A stretch of 64,000 nucleotides of DNA from Elusimicrobiales bacterium (GCA_023701245.1 JAMPXK010000004.1:1-64000); one strand, 5' to 3'. Counted from the stretch's first letter, positions 59,201 to 61,001 are shown. Program-made: numbers and translations. The notes: generated by a model from the letters alone, not told the origin.

Positions 59201-60784
59201 CACCAGGATCTTCTCGTCGCGCACCGGGCTGGAGGCCATGCGCGACCACAACACGCCGGATTCGGCCGGGCTGGCCTTGCCCTCCGCCCCGAAGACGCCG
59301 TCGTCGTCGTTAAGCCTATAGGAGGGCCGCGCGTCCACGGCGGTGTACATCATCATGCCCGGGGTCAGGTCCATGGAACTTGGCAGCGCGTAGTAACGGT
59401 AGTAGGGGTTGACGTACCGGTTTAAAATAGTGGTGGCGGTACCCATCTGCGAACCGTCCCAGTAAGCATAATACAGAACGCCCCTGTCGGTGACCACCAG
59501 GCCGAAGATCTTGTCGCTGCCGCTTACGTCGTTGTTCAGGCGCACCGCCCTTATGGAAGATCCGACGTTGGGGGAGTCCGTAGTGCCGCTTTCGCCGCCC
59601 CATTCGCCGGAACCCGTCCACTTGCGCACCCTGGGGTAGGTTACGGCGCCTTCGGTGTACATTATGAGCAGGTCTCCGCCGCCTCTTTCCCAGGCCATGT
59701 CGAAGTTGGGCGTATAGGCGTCGGGGCAGTTCTCTTCCAGTTCGGAGGTGGTAAAGGTAGTCCAGCCGCCGCCGTTCCACTGGATAACGTTCAGGTCGGC
59801 GTCCGCGTCTATGGTCGCCACCATTATAATGTCGGACCCGGGCCTGGGCGCCAGTTTTATCTGGTAATGGCGCTCGTTGCCATCGTTAAAGCTGGAGGAA
59901 TTGTTGGGCGCGGACCAGGACGCCCCGGTCCAGGCCGCGTAACGGGCAGTCGCGTTGTTGCCCTGGTCGTCCCAGACCACCAGGATATGGCCGCTGGCCT
60001 GCTCATAGGCGAGGTCATAAGGCTGGGAGTAGGTGATGTTGGACAGCGTTATATCTGTGGTAGCCCCAGACCAAGTCCAGGTAGGCGAAGGGTATTTGGC
60101 GGTCAGCCGGCCATAGTTTATGTCGTTGTTGGAGTCCGCCACCGCGATGGCCAGTTCGAACTGGCCGGTGCCCGCCACCAGCATGGGCTTGGAGACCAGG
60201 GACAGCCAGCGCACGTACGAGGTGTTGCCGTCATAGCCGAACACCGCCTCCGCCCCCCAGGACGTGCCGTCCCAGGTAACGGCGCCCAGCTGGTTATTGT
60301 CGGAATTGTTGTTCCTGGCGTAAACTATGACCGCGATATTGGAGCTGTAGGCCACGTCGAAGCCGCGCATATAGACGTTGGCCGGGTCGAAGTCCGCGGT
60401 CAGGAACTGGGGCGTCCCCCAAGCGGCGCCGTCGTAGACCTGGGCCTTGAGGCGGCCCATGGTGTCGAGCGTAACCAGCACCTTTTCCTCGGGCCGGTCG
60501 ATCCACTCAGGGGCGGACACCAGGCGCGACCACACCGTAGCGCCGGGGGTGTTCTCGTCGGACAGGTCGCTGGCGGGAAGTTCGCCTGTCCAGGAAGCCC
60601 CGTCATAGGTGCGGAAAGTCGGGTTGGAATTCAGCTCCGTGTAGGTCACCATGGCGTCCGTGGTAACGGCGGAGACCAGGGAGGGCAAGGCCAGCGACCC
60701 GCAGAAAAGCAGAGAAACGGCGATAGCGCCCCTTAAGATACGGGGCGCGCGCGCGATATATAGTTTCTTTTCTGCCGGCGTCAT
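23279..60784 (-). CDS. Giant (12,501 aa) predicted secreted/surface repeat protein
   Basis: Single uninterrupted 37.5-kb ORF; N-terminal signal peptide ILRGAIAVSLLFCGSLALPSLVSA; consistent modular repeats along the whole length; C-terminal FlgD/T9SS-like domain. Confidence 0.92.
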   Translation of the reverse strand: MTPAEKKLYIARAPRILRGAIAVSLLFCGSLALPSLVSAVTTDAMVTYTELNSNPTFRTYDGASWTGELPASDLSDENTPGATVWSRLVSAPEWIDRPEEKVLVTLDTMGRLKAQVYDGAAWGTPQFLTADFDPANVYMRGFDVAYSSNIAVIVYARNNNSDNNQLGAVTWDGTSWGAEAVFGYDGNTSYVRWLSLVSKPMLVAGTGQFELAIAVADSNNDINYGRLTAKYPSPTWTWSGATTDITLSNITYSQPYDLAYEQASGHILVVWDDQGNNATARYAAWTGASWSAPNNSSSFNDGNERHYQIKLAPRPGSDIIMVATIDADADLNVIQWNGGGWTTFTTSELEENCPDAYTPNFDMAWERGGGDLLIMYTEGAVTYPRVRKWTGSGEWGGESGTTDSPNVGSSIRAVRLNNDVSGSDKIFGLVVTDRGVLYYAYWDGSQMGTATTILNRYVNPYYRYYALPSSMDLTPGMMMYTAVDARPSYRLNDDDGVFGAEGKASPAESGVLWSRMASSPVRDEKILVTLDAEGKILAQVWTPGGGWTTPQELATVTFPLATGGEYFRPFDVAYERQTGRGVVFYADSSIPKYNVWNGSTWIYGASGQSFSDVGQLGTAWWVRAEANPGVTSNEIMVATLDNQAAPDIYAYVWNGTSVPAHLALKLEDTAEAQVASRPEYEIFDLAWEYSTQRALIMWADNNSTTYNTNGLGTPRYRIYTSADPEATRWSGEFTAPDVMAGSNVNMRKIRLRGNNATAEIFGAASDSDNDLALMRWDGANWTVNANVETGLERTDYGSFDVGVEASGNEAIAVWSGGGDDYLRYAKNPGTGWTTYTGAGGGGPNFLGDAQILRLEADSISDEMYVVAAIADSSLFTSKWNGASWSVATRQGGSPYNQTFVNKDTGYQRFGPFAIAFHRDILKPQTTIDFPANNGFYNSIPSLSGLGIDPAPNASGISRVELQIKSSDNYYWNPVGSVWTLTPTWFDASGGDTWSYSTAINWNAKNNTAFTLYSRATDKVGNIQSPVTASNFVYDSAVNPAAAVTYPKDISVPSAQSYIKINSALPTMSITGTASDTDPGKIEKAVLRLQCAGSPTKQGQWWNWDTNTWGVAVSTLEVTPGGTVSNWNWSVDITTEAFSEDQTTYYMSVQILDKAGNWQPAASTNTFVIDNVAPQTSVVWPDVNGDQFSPIAGLSGFTYDAFVVKTSSIAIRKGGSYWTGAAFGSPTPIWFSVTGTVNWTYPAVENSDNTEYRIYTRAVDYAGNIETVDLGTPKRNYIVDTSSPTSGFTAPQNNRWYSSLSQLTGTAQDGPGVGSIEKLNFVQIAIRNLADGKYWNWPGWSGVVPVYDYQSSPGTPINAVSANWTLDFQDSNWGVVSGSSFTVYSKATDLVKPVNLFEPVAPPLGGTTFYWDVTAPTSTIVFPVDLGVSGMNAMFYGNYYDAHSGISPTGGNVKIKLYAKTGVNAGKWFNYSGAWQVGEPANTDLPDAQIWPSSWTYQMPEPLEAGANYRLVTVAKDRSLPGNYQTVFTVGQSSNSFTVDNSKPSSAITWPVTNFVNDLTQLTGNASDSPQSGQVARVDLELVYPSDNPQWAWNGSAWVAYVSEFNTYFAAAGGYPTWNYPMPVSLQTQGRWYRLKARALDTSGNMETLFVNGVNERSFRYDVSMPTSTIVNVVENGVPRAPSADYFHDVSEISGGVQDYPPGADGSVGGIYVYIEKTDNIPVGAPYCWDNSNKYWRNDICPVRNEVDNTSWFIDTSDVVWISSHGWTNGGIFRIRTEARDTAAPGNSPPPAGNREKGGIYADLPYIDVIYDPTKPASRFTNVSDGDQKSSLTTIQGTASDLDATVAYTPVVTSVKLLIRDTINNRTYNGDPDPSNWVLDEADALKNNPAYWYTASFTGTSSGTWTFAAPNWANSVEYRLVCKSYDKGNNVETALSTATFVYDPYQADPERPDSAVTSPAADSHYNYQFLSSSGTTTDNLRNVLTGVKLKILRYPNPYLGESTTYYWNRTTQDWDSGDPNLNLGNWENASASDGSFSSNSENWYWNTPQSGSAQINFWKPGRRYEFVSRTIDKALNAELVYSTASYVYEVDIPTATVTYPVTNGFLSQAGRATGTAADNWPGRVNKVFVRIKRSSDNFYWNSSIANWTNAGAPEVWNDVTLYGTLSPNGTWWQLAASPWDTGIFYEVNARAVDKAANWQVVYSTAFNVAADFVLPSSSVTYPNNGDDLTTDLTVISGSASDLAPGQVSKVLLSYYKITAPSGYWNAALNNWSSGTELFYEATTLNIPGKLWQATGASTPTWVTSDMGVEYRIFAKAVDGAGNEVVKPGAPALNSPLVEFTLRTPLPLSGVSIPDSSVPHFKPNPAPSIIGTAIFSSTVQVRITDFGGDLNELATGDNLVWDGASWISATANPGLYLGVDTFDGSTWQHTLPVAAWNGNRRYRVISKALHIPNGYFETPSGGPDFVIDSSAPVPAINYPDKAFMNSVTSLDGSVSDLPPGQLQNTYFRVKRQTAAEYWNWQASTFTALAPGYTDLPATVIGNAASYTTSYFLNNAAWEPNKTYVVQLFSTDKAGNTGAAPEVTFTFDVSSPTSRILLPVDANGSGMRSLPVISGTAYDGHFNSRLQVAIRKLGATNVWYDGSGFGSNTNEPPQWIDADGTTGFLSPDATSWMFAPAGLDAALAEDSRYLILSRAVDVAANAQDVFVVGQSSMVVKIDKSAPTPMMAMPQDDSDGVSGRYQPGLVGKTGNSTQLKGTAFDNPAAVNSGVSAINIRLSYLLGVTSYYWDGGAFVAISSETAWQTAAVSGSGPSWNWDYMVDLVWPAGDKEYLLEVKAMDDARLSNDTGAGNWSQLPYPSRRFIVDATPPTVSIATPAVTALKALSRIDGGVNADLAGHKWTDVRISTSGVDGTRYWDDDTSAWVAAVDWNRAVTLGPASWYYTVNPAILKDDVVYTVSARSLDYAGNYSVVYATSVFTYDITAPAVLVNFPLNGAAYSQIKVSTPAAGSSSQPGQSSPYTGVSTITLQITDINGGPACFTGAGWGGCPQWLPAQGAAAAWTYASPAFSFVNNRPYRVEAKAIDEAGNDSPLSTVVFNYDIEKPTSTLTYPLPGLTTGFTYLTGTATDERFGARAYAAGLSSYTIKVAFKRLTAPSNWWNSDTNNFNSATPKWYEVVNSTTDTPNKFRYDLPANLISYLTNSANQNVTYLVVPWAYDLALNREYGPQAGEPVDTDVPAGVGTVLTFDNERPVTAITLPGLPNHNTLPALTGTAADNIGINSVRFTVYLPAQGRYYDPSLPTAWSAPGEPEANAPWLAAQSTLYTTSAAWTYAIQNSTWTSGMSYRVRARALDVSGNFDTVYATATFRYDNELPASTVTVPSDYAHINTLPVALEGTSYDPGGSGVSQVRVYLSRASDGWYWNGASWNPGPTVFLADPPLNNWTMTVSDDMFIGGDGGIFRVETNARDAATNEEGYGVKATFVYDVYRPTAAIFYPYDNGYISATGKVAGGSYDKLNGRLQDVDVRIRKLTGVSDVGKYWSVAGSSWAVAAISNSVLASGGTLSPNATWWQLNTAPWATGETYEINAWAHDRAGNYQLVYATATNVKADFTNPVSTITSPSHAAVIEAELNSISGNAEDIVPGVLDRVVLSYYKMDTARYWNFATHAWDSTTELFYDANVVGNSWTATGVSTPSWVAPLAGINYRVFAKAIDQAANEVPKPGLPGPVSSYIEFTLKPPPPVSAITTPNTSVPHFKPAPSPPIIGTAVYATTVAVRVVDYGPDLTEGAGNDDLAWNGVAWLSTTAFTGFAGVDTYVAPNWQWSIPTAKWNVNRRYRAISRASHEGNGTIESPGVGVEFIVDSTAPAAGVTMPDKAYMRSLTALAGTLTDVAPGDVASAYFRVKRQGVAEYWNWQASTFTAAGAYTDLTATVVWNDILKTGTVGYTTSYFTANRAFEPDRSYVVELYATDKAGNMGSATAFTFTIDISSPVARVTAPYDANKKGLRQLAAITGTAGDNFNNSDVQLAMQQQGNPPLWFNGTDFLTPGASPVWISMKTNGVLSPNATSWVYAPANLDLRFVAATNGMRYLFLAKALDVAGNTQEIFQVDISSLVVNIDKTAPVSVFTFPLDDQDGFSGRYKSANVGKAATSTRFYGTSADSFYSENNSGVADGSMRLSYLAGATTWYWQPSAFTSAISSEAAWQPVSVSYVGPDWSWVYLNDITWPAGDREYKVEIKAMDDARLADDSGPGNWEDPVSRGGNVKYFTVDDTPPTVAITSPTTTAVRDLPGFGGNANADIAGLDRVEVMISTGTGGATRYWNGTGWQTTAWPAVNAVKLGPTSWYYTLSPAALRDDAVYTLVARGVDYAGNVSAVYSTRTVTYDITGPLVSLGFPLDGGTYSQILLSTPMAGTATNNQTAAYSGPSTVSVAISDLNGTCFDGASFVGCAQSIWLQAQGTVANWTYSDKDIAFVSDHSYKYEARSADDAGNYSSVASVITKFDLDIPTATVTSPMTEYVNALPLITGTAQDERNGVRTYEAGLGTYTVKVAIRLIGGNWWNGVNAFNNANPVWYETAVDTAAYGAGQPVVDWQYSVPAGLQGVIAGLSGSAPYLRSYLLVPWAYDLAQNREFGPGGSDPANADVPLAVGRTIKFDNMDPVSVTTSPAAGSYQNSVYALYGVATDTGVVTGLQVLVKARGTFNAMLKYPPYANTLDDWTDAANKYTFWSTATYNNGTWNLVLPSLAPVNNNKISVWTRARDMAGNWEDSPSLAQIDANQKADGTPAYYFTFDSVIPMTGITAPDKYALSVATGLIAGTAFDVGTEPSAVSDVRLRIRRSDNAYWSFNNTDWTSASPTDTFGVTGTNNWYKDLAPVSQQDGYEYYIYHYAKDNALNNNSGAYFSTFTFIVDLTTPTSKITFPAHNSFIGSVPAITGTADDSVENIHTWTAPRSYEAGISTDTGVELAVQRLTDDKWWDGTGFGGAARSWHLTAFTGASSGTWVYNMPAGAIADGTTYYAMTRVRDLVYNLQTIYTTNYFTGDTTTPDSRVTFPTGSPSYISYVEGTARDTLPGELRNTNMVQIALRKITAPQACYNNALNSWDSCPASAYPNDRIWFTTGTVNDPRGQPGTWTWDTSAIGWANGHSYDIQALAIDKAGNMRPYPGQNSPDLTFSFVSPAADTFINTPGTEMGNYRSSDLMAVIGNGTNLRPVGNVQVRIKKLKEPVRWWDEGNDTWLAIDTYTYVTAIAGAWSMGVSGGVAFTLDNSTYTFSTVGYNSANEAETPPTNRTVIVDNTTPLGQVLSPNKPYVNAMPVISGSAFDPGRGELPTAYQEGMSRVLVMIKDNTLGAYWNGRTFDTFMSSSNILAAGTLNWSTATAVTPAMKDGRSYSVYGKPEDKAGNRDDNELTAPAYTIIYDTTTPSSWITTPGAFSILRALPSITGTAADPDGVYSPNLKSDLDKVELQVYDETSVKWWHSGISAFSVLSSSFNAVTGAANWSYANAALAPALQSGRYYIVQTRAVDRASNNEAGFVNNVSSLTFIWDTTPPETFLGQPVDNGSYKPSDLTGVNPLRGTASDAALPYSDDHIKRVQMNLLYLQDNTSYYWTGTNFSSWTLTFDGAWSDVIGTSTWRYPFDGANWISDRDYILRMRAFDTALPQDANGGNEQTPWTVARFVVDNTPPVSRVSTPTAGSYIQGSLAEIDGTSYGGRSGLASFPDGLKLRISYTDSGDTYYWRGTVALGWSSSTVTDLPVEYTASASTITWKYPPATYEPPAITVNNRVYTISISGTDKAGNVETHAPITVTSDFNYPSIAVSTPMVGANAFYGPSRPTGQLAGNSADSPAGIRPPIMTQLSILEPGDPKAKWTGSAWVVQPSTWLAVDNLNPWSYVPPAWPVNKRFKAEFWAADYAGNQVPPGTFEREFIYDVNKPSTTITVPSAAFHNAAQAAVFSGAASDWVNFASTEAMSGLAPDGIEIQIVDASGNFFNGVGFAAGSVWRKTVFSTGTQVTDGIFGVNIVSGAGWTYPRTPDAWPPAMVEGSTYTIRLRSMDRAMNVENYVERRFCYDTSAPTATITMPGNYAYVSMPAISGSILEQFSYPNPVDGVQLVIQRVSDLNYWNGAGWDPVWAAGSHWRNATSIGPSSWSLAEANLNTYFNSLRASNASLQFRLYLRAKDVTGNQSSPGTAAPINPDVVFTLDPVLPSSKVTYPSSGAYVNAPVSHLDGTATDTSLGVPSGLYSVKLRFSKLNSASTRYYYNWSLNNWTTDSAEWIFTPVDGALTPWTRSIPPTAFTGAGTDNGDGYRFEIQSEAKDNTQSVNGGPNTEVLYSTSTFLLDLSTPTASIAQPPHLSYFRTGSVLSGTSEDPVAGGNIPSALLSMEYVLTDTDRRPNRYWNFNTGAWQAGYVSSVTAPSANWLMTALPVNNPPSAANSWAVTRSSATFLLQMKFTDNALNVSSFTVNYSTFTLDLILPDSVVTSPPVENGFQLVVSSIAGTAADFVSDVSTVQVRIQQDTVQTDCVDTGSNGLYWGGSAWQAGEKWLGVNSYNPGNDEWFLDVSNVVFKAQCYYIVRSSAVDNVANGELTWGSRRFKFTPPPSATRITVPDNLKYYKASTLVSGTANSDAKTLALQIRRLSDNYYWNFGSQTWQVALTSATGITPAGGAWTYSTNLPPLVSGSSYTYRAIGKSYSDVDESAPATNQVYYDTSKPDAFVQLPAVTQLYYNSLPKLGGTASDPPGVSPPAAGIYRVWGELADVNGPHAGEYWDNDTSTFTAVWNQAGNLGSYFAAASSWTYTVTYPTAAFTNGAQYRARAKSLDNTYNNGSLEGTESDFSAANLFSFDITVPTAALTSVLPGQSRSAVSVASGTILEDLVTVNIGQQPGVQIEGIKVRIKDNKLIQYWDGSGWSANPAVWAAATVYQSSWSYAALPTWADDGSYTMWAEASDKAGNVQVNFSGNGSSATFTADKAAPSVAVLVPAANTKISSVLLVSGTANDPNYATNSGIAGPANIQVQVSYLFAGDTYYYDNAASYSSSTLNDTNSWWAASYWTPQGLSSGTWTYDPAGLTGSMVPDKVYRFRARAQDNALPLPNPAALLSNAVTNGNITYDVTPPVSRVTTPADLDRVRTLAAITGTALDNLAGISTLGQLAVSIAEKSPSAGHWNGLFPGTFTLTGETFQPLSAPSLSASYDGLNWSFNAPNLRDGYTYVIKVRASDDVSPSNVETAISSVTFTYDTTPPDAAIVSPYSLPDSRGNINALVTVSGTAYEQFGIKSASISVQEADSLLFYDSQSSTFNSVTQKWLTAAIAGTLPNYTWTAASPPLQDDKNYNLYVTADDTAGNVLPPPAATVIRFDIAKPLSRPTVPVNNGFIKYLGAVSGTALDVNANQSGVYGAQPMIQRNSDGLYWSGSTWGTLPVWLGAVTGSPWVNPWTKTTQLPPSDNFSGLQDGINYTLFTRAYDVAGNTQSVILAGNSFTFDISSPTAFISLPLNGTRHNALPLVSGTAADAFNVDFPRIRVYDVPLNMYWMAGSGTCGPFTLPAWVDNNCPAFPEIWNVALDSSSAAGSFTWNYNSASLPWPPRDNELRIEAKAADQAGNYTVVSSTFSYDATPPISTVTYPSVSGLLFSSMTALSGQSLDLTSAIGDVSVRIWYLSGGATYYWQPTTPHWSLSDNWWSIGGAPGPKGTYNPWTYSNSDFSNPGTVNFAWKEGTHDGENGKVFYVNTRARDATLNYEVAYGTRSFQFDNVPPLSAPVQPGADTSYKNLPMIYGNSADAVTTVASVKLSVLSQDEPGGAKYFDGSNFVNVTETWLPVSSLYPSSWSYTNGLMTFVDKRHYVVKSSATDSIGNVQNAVGQSRFLFDTTEPQSVVVSPVNATVYNDNKVVLGNSSDLGFTAGINGTGSGVYPTLGWHAGKVEALVFRDTAPFLVSNGPIIYGAWDASGYFWNGSTWTAASAGPVWQPGQFTDSLGNWQYSGLICPEPNPTGTPCWVRGDPYVSWVRVTDNAGNTETIIDQGPKFYIAAPAQSFLVTIAADPMTAGSDVNVTVEAKDGPNGTGNTAAAYQGTVNFYVDGVPGGPEVMDNDAVMDDYRGLPQQYTFLPGDFGAKTFQVRLRKAGGRVLRSEDKDNPAIFGTRNVTVNPTVADRVQVIADYDPAGQLPQPGRMDSGVEGSTGTPRTKPAGSSIPFLVQVTDRYWNLVLSSAANVYITDTDDNNASISPDGYAAFVGSTTIFRTFVSANSSGWGVSAFGHGLYTNSRNPSSNVPVIAQAADRLLALLPGETRVQGKFAVPPFGKSGTPDDALAGSTLAVTIFGVDPYYNTDITAGFLVSGSVYTDPYDATPAPRSLIAGTTVFNFIPVVAATHTIKAESAALPPATSFYFTPNAVNVWWNRPVKLHLLPAGRTLDPGKPPYDSNPSGGGKSGLAAQLQAGNTTQMSVYLTDDYYNVVRGTTPFLAVSSNTPVIQVDFLNDANIQLRGMHPAPYQKSLVAGTTNFSVIPVTRNQSTGLTVQVTDTGLTGTSFSTDTITGVIVNPAPAVSMLLLVPNEVAAEGVPGGKTGTAGPLVAGSTYTVSIRAVDVYGNLTTDGRMVKVVSNDIYAVHPPAQPMAGGIAIFNGFVPSAATNNMVIEGLDDDTVNPRLSTSTDAGVVVQPGTASRLIVLLPTQTLVPGKNILPYGVAGNISTQTAGVYFNAQIYAADSRYNRVYGINKSNIRATTDDLNANGGLLGFFDMVDGSATFSNINLRSAGFRTVTATDLSGTGPNLGATPSGTFLLNPNNPTKLRAMVPLQSRVPGSTTNGRTGGVDGQQAGFPFTVTVDITDAFWNLIPGASQEIRLVCNDPFSIVTPSTQVVVGSATFTVTPKRAGETYVRAEMLTLIPEWGPSLLVDTATVVNVAPGIPRRMLLLMPGEGFDQGSDTGKIGQTGEQKAGTDFGVRVGVVDDFFNLVPGRPADVRVVAPSDPYAPAVSTAAINPAVGYTDLMYVNMHKAATHYLTATDYGSSGLSDDTQSSTFTVRPADPVGLQLLLPGETAVPGSGNYPAGGKVSAISTQTAGEAFSVTVNLVDPYMNRFPDLSVGPTIYIVTPDDLYDTPVSSSALNYGTLQVQMNLVTKKAASYLKLYAVLAPDNNMCSGNFGNVCRTDDAATRTPVKVYASTATRLEVILPGQGLAEGKCNISPPCRDPLISWPGRTSPPPAHTIGTGALFATVVVTDRFYNKATELVSAAQDTNPVAVMPTVSVEVPGDFKTTPPGPQTLSNGSAVFSIDARTSFSTYTVVAATTAASAADYVTGISTLAVHPGPPTHMLYMMPSTTVVAGFPFSATLMVKDIYENLCSTGPNVYLGTATFAMVDQVNPNQDPSMTAPTAAFYYSDQGVKPLPNWFTFRRAGVNTLGAYDSLNPMVNVTPMVDVAVTPGPPNIYRVVPNGDIEVAAGSILLPGRQTMTAQLSDAFDNNISSAGVPAYVEISEVFGSTGTLQYEKLSAWLDMGVSTIVYTDVNGQVGVSTQIAYQVGSKAGDWARIWIGTTTIAGPSAYATYVAARQNVSGLMTTTGGVPSKLLFISSQPVAFVGIQEVAGAGAAFTVERRDDFDNLTKQGQTDVYLSLPGSQVSVHTALGRTIGTFGTFGDYGFRTPLNDQFIPAASILPNQTNVSFRYHDRTASYSGLSPALNTSEGGRPGYWQIEARSGSMQPAIHQLRMDPIDVAKVSFGNPRRTLVAGKIIDTFGVQQTMEAELRDMFDNPSLATAAVQVLLSTYTRMASPINDSFSFSLSTPTAAVFPPVFSSTADYITIPLDAYSATFYYLDTAASSLYGSTVPLRPIIRLSAPDRAAWASSTQAVHVVPDFTYRMNVSVNAGQTLMAGTTSQPFTLSIEDRFGNPTPVAGGQEDGVGQGVSFTMDSDSPGLVEFAAPDVSSWTARPGSAKMSLGQSATSFYLTDTLLSYPAHQLTVNTVMPKGWLPAISSYVVVAAPPHHVLFYNQPRRLIAGTTIQYADYVNSITTTTVVSVVLKDRFENTTTTSSVATVRFSALRNTTYGGIDPYEAVNSANPAWKLLKTNPVDLSIFPGQSFANIYLWDTIVGTATVYADASISADGLVLPQITQELYVTPSTVAYFTLHHNYSLGNPLRVQTPGNVTLRARDKFGNVATGDAVNGMYYTGKIKMATSSKGSADLRDWLNNTTDYVFVPADRGERQLLLQDTFVETLKVNVTDYHHTTIYGHTADGARGMPVQSSPDVILSGLVITPTDMAPEDPLPVAKASIGINKYAIYQGDGVIMDVPAPVPMLRLTMQTSPAGAPPAYMNSVQIKSSGTLSWSDIVEVGMYADNPTFGQIGAFDGETSLGGAPIDILMSTGTYDTGLMAWGFNDLAAKVSTAALVSNTPRNFFFAVRMSTIAATPRSFALVMDNPSFVVLNSTFVGVAYNNFPIQTATSPVRNQPATVQIQGNDIAAWWQPSVGTTTLTLGQYAYVEQGQGRVGFLELKAWTDNFIGTIKSFKVIKTGTGSGADLKSVRLFLDASGGDPDLGDGIFAPSIDKEVTDPLNPPAYDILDPDTFVLPLINPGLDGAISVSTRTYYVVYEFGPDSVPNMTHGARIENSGVNLIDGVVGSFQPIVSSTVPLLATADIVYLTDVNKSQPNDFSKPSFVTQNDKDTAVARLTMQINGSDGSAVWSGLKLDRWITGAENGNTPAWNKVTDVKKISIWYDSTGDGLLVTTGTVKDTEVLMIGLKDRTFPYDTLKAPLTSTDTVLRVQDMQRFFPSDSPFPQAPGRLVVNDGQADPSLKEVVYYSTVDVLGNSFGGLTRGAEGTSIVDWSTGTVVSGQAILPIIGDGGALDGQAIYNDPKDYFVTYDLDPLANVSNFAYLGLAIRATDYFKIASPKYMSTANIGVMPPGKSVSLIGKVREYSDAVIIKASDTLTGPSLQQQALNQPVITFTMTTDVADATWRWLMVYATGTVIQDGTALSDISAVKIWYDKDNNGFLGGGDVMVGSGTFGNTIYGPLTSRVDFGTEQRIFTQLEAANNSVSQRYFLTYDIRASAMPNDALGNPRYLGAYLKPDSFPQNSPVVDDVSKNALSLPNYFSMAGSNLTFASVVREIVSSPSTITVLTEPIFSPDTSGSMPAMRLAADVTSPGPMDAAWLVVSTAGIPASGYAMVDNEIIHYDGTAAGALTVVTRGAFNSPTVNHSSGSAVGGMMYQGWLNYPLMQMTLTTPGFGVRWQGIKLSRRQPSSLTGYDEDAAVIRVWKDNGNGVFDRDTATGLNLTDTVIGAGQFGRNGDPVGKATIAVRDPALLNQNYVVVRSTPILIFVSVDVDKASNFSSILLNPQNDVLGIEIPFETNFVFGPENSGHVAQFLNPAVSQMNVLLPTMNNITMTPEDISPVTVTQNDKNVGVLAMRLVTDKTSARVEAIKLDRRGSSNDSDIDLIKVWRDSNENCLLDAVDTSSDSTGSYPNLMSYGNESYSSSTVRITLKKPIVVTTNSACAFISYDMSQFAIIGSTASLSISSAGYFTIGIPNTVAFTTWPINTMPMVVKEIPSNVVLGANDVATQLVLDGGVNQAQLDAPMIRFNLATEAGNARWTAIKMQRTGASNDPNAPFGKNTDVKFIRVYQDSNQNDLLDVNDVNISEARATTLVPFVSTDTLPFNLILNSTAGFPVAGRLYIEEAELVSYDGTGIDAVSGKPYLRVFSRGEKLGDFFTPTVDHAARVGVRKVDLYDQENPLNTQTSISLAQPQTLSPLPQTYFAVYDLGEMAIKANKVGMMIRDKSWIAVNVPHDVANTLYIGVTKALPKGTYSDIYPFNSSLVPIKAVNFSVTGISIAPKSAEKGTRNVPVMTLNTYTVSDYVALGQVNLQQSGTISSSTFNFGDGDLASVSLWKDDGDGAFSPIGDTRLGTALHSSTMPFEGGIAINITDKNLPYLIISTWTVTLHLSCDISSNTDLSGADIMGHMAGLTLGSFTDLRGMGGMPLAAGQYYADKYPMESGQVLISPAIIPLTPVYNEVMMASNGYPAYALTDSSGNVVLGAGNVPIADTSRWIYNYPGIACKADEPLIDINGDGRPDNFDYYGTGKCTNISLNNSGLPSFDVDSDHLLDFETNLDYVPDRIVNDGTGKPLYFLGDNVQNVKMLLAVSDLGAVPSGWSSKTTELNAMWNPASGPVVAYELSLGGSFSDPTGIKNAWQPVGSALSGRLTNVALSPGHFTRLTSRIDVNTSSFSVVSAEGFATEGVVYVGNEMMVVTKLDGRTFKINQRGVQGSFRGPHTAWGETVSDRGFILSVRGIMADGRYIPSENGVPVMIYRIDTTYPTTPGAPEPQVAKGVASGQAYTLKWDAASDDESNVMSYEIQEREGTIPIWKTVAAIPGFKTGGAVNNIYTVGDPVNPGETPRPLGKYYTYRIRSWNFAGMHSEWSTVSTPAGTEIGTELLSKVSNYPNPVDLRKGGVEGRTVINYTLNDNAEVTITIYDLLGYVVREFTFTSGSDGGKMGPNFVIWDGRNGLGGFVSKGGYIVRVKAASPKGSKVITRKVGIIH
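23282..23990 (-). other. C-terminal FN3-like domain followed by FlgD-Ig / T9SS type A sorting-like domain of the giant protein
   Basis: TPGAPEPQVAKG..YTLKWDAASDDESNVMSYEIQER..YYTYRIRSWNFAGMHSEWS, then KVSNYPNPVDLRKGGVEGRTVINYTLNDNAEVTITIYDLLGYVVREF...NFVIWDGRNGLGGFVSKGGYIVRVKA. Confidence 0.8.
24000..30150 (-). repeat. Third repeat block of the giant protein: modules with DxDxDG-like loops and four inserted G-F-P..G..NE.v.Y..RG units
   Basis: Recurring VWRDSNENCLLDAVD, VYQDSNQNDLLDVND, VWKDNGNGVFDRD, IWYDKDNNGFLGGGD, LWKDDGDGAFSPIGD strings. Confidence 0.65.
30150..36765 (-). repeat. Second repeat block of the giant protein: about 17 filamin/invasin (Big)-like modules
   Basis: Recurring RLLALLPGETRVQGK...AGSTLAVTIFGVDPYYN pattern (for example RLIVLLPTQTLVPGK..., GLQLLLPGETAVPGS..., RMLLLMPGEGFDQGS...VDDFFN). 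Confidence 0.7.
46858..50353 (-). repeat. Higher-order super-repeat copy B (nine Ig-like domains, repeats 21-29)
   Basis: Collinear with repeats 10-18, including VSAITTPNTSVPHFKPAPSPPIIGTAVY and FRVKRQGVAEYWNWQASTF. Confidence 0.75.
51060..54530 (-). repeat. Higher-order super-repeat copy A (nine Ig-like domains, repeats 10-18)
   Basis: Contains LSGVSIPDSSVPHFKPNPAPSIIGTAIF and FRVKRQTAAEYWNWQASTF in the same order as copy B. Confidence 0.75.
58030..60660 (-). repeat. N-terminal pair of about 440-aa beta-propeller-like modules of the giant protein
   Basis: Module 1 ATVWSRLVSAPEWIDRPEEKVLVTLDTMGRLKAQVYDGAAW (59330-60660) and module 2 GVLWSRMASSPVRDEKILVTLDAEGKILAQVWTPGGGW (58030-59330) are parallel; repeated WNG..W blades. 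Confidence 0.6.
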
Positions 60785-61001
60785 TTTTATATAACAAGGA
60801 ACGGCCCGGCCAAGGAGGTTTCTTTTTCCTTTGTCGGGTCGTTCAGTGCCATCCTATTATAATATATAAATATTGTTACGGAAAGGTTACAAACGGATAA
60901 AATGGATATTTCGCGGCAGGGCAATAAAATAGCCGCTGCGGCCCAAGCCGCACCGGCACCTAAAAACATATAACAGAGGGTATAGCACCACTCTTTCATA
61001 G

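Noticed and set aside
60857-60862. Second TATAAT upstream of the giant ORF as an internal promoter
   Set aside because: The -35 position (TTTCCG) is poor; the 61.28-kb promoter is far better. Cannot be excluded without a start-site map.
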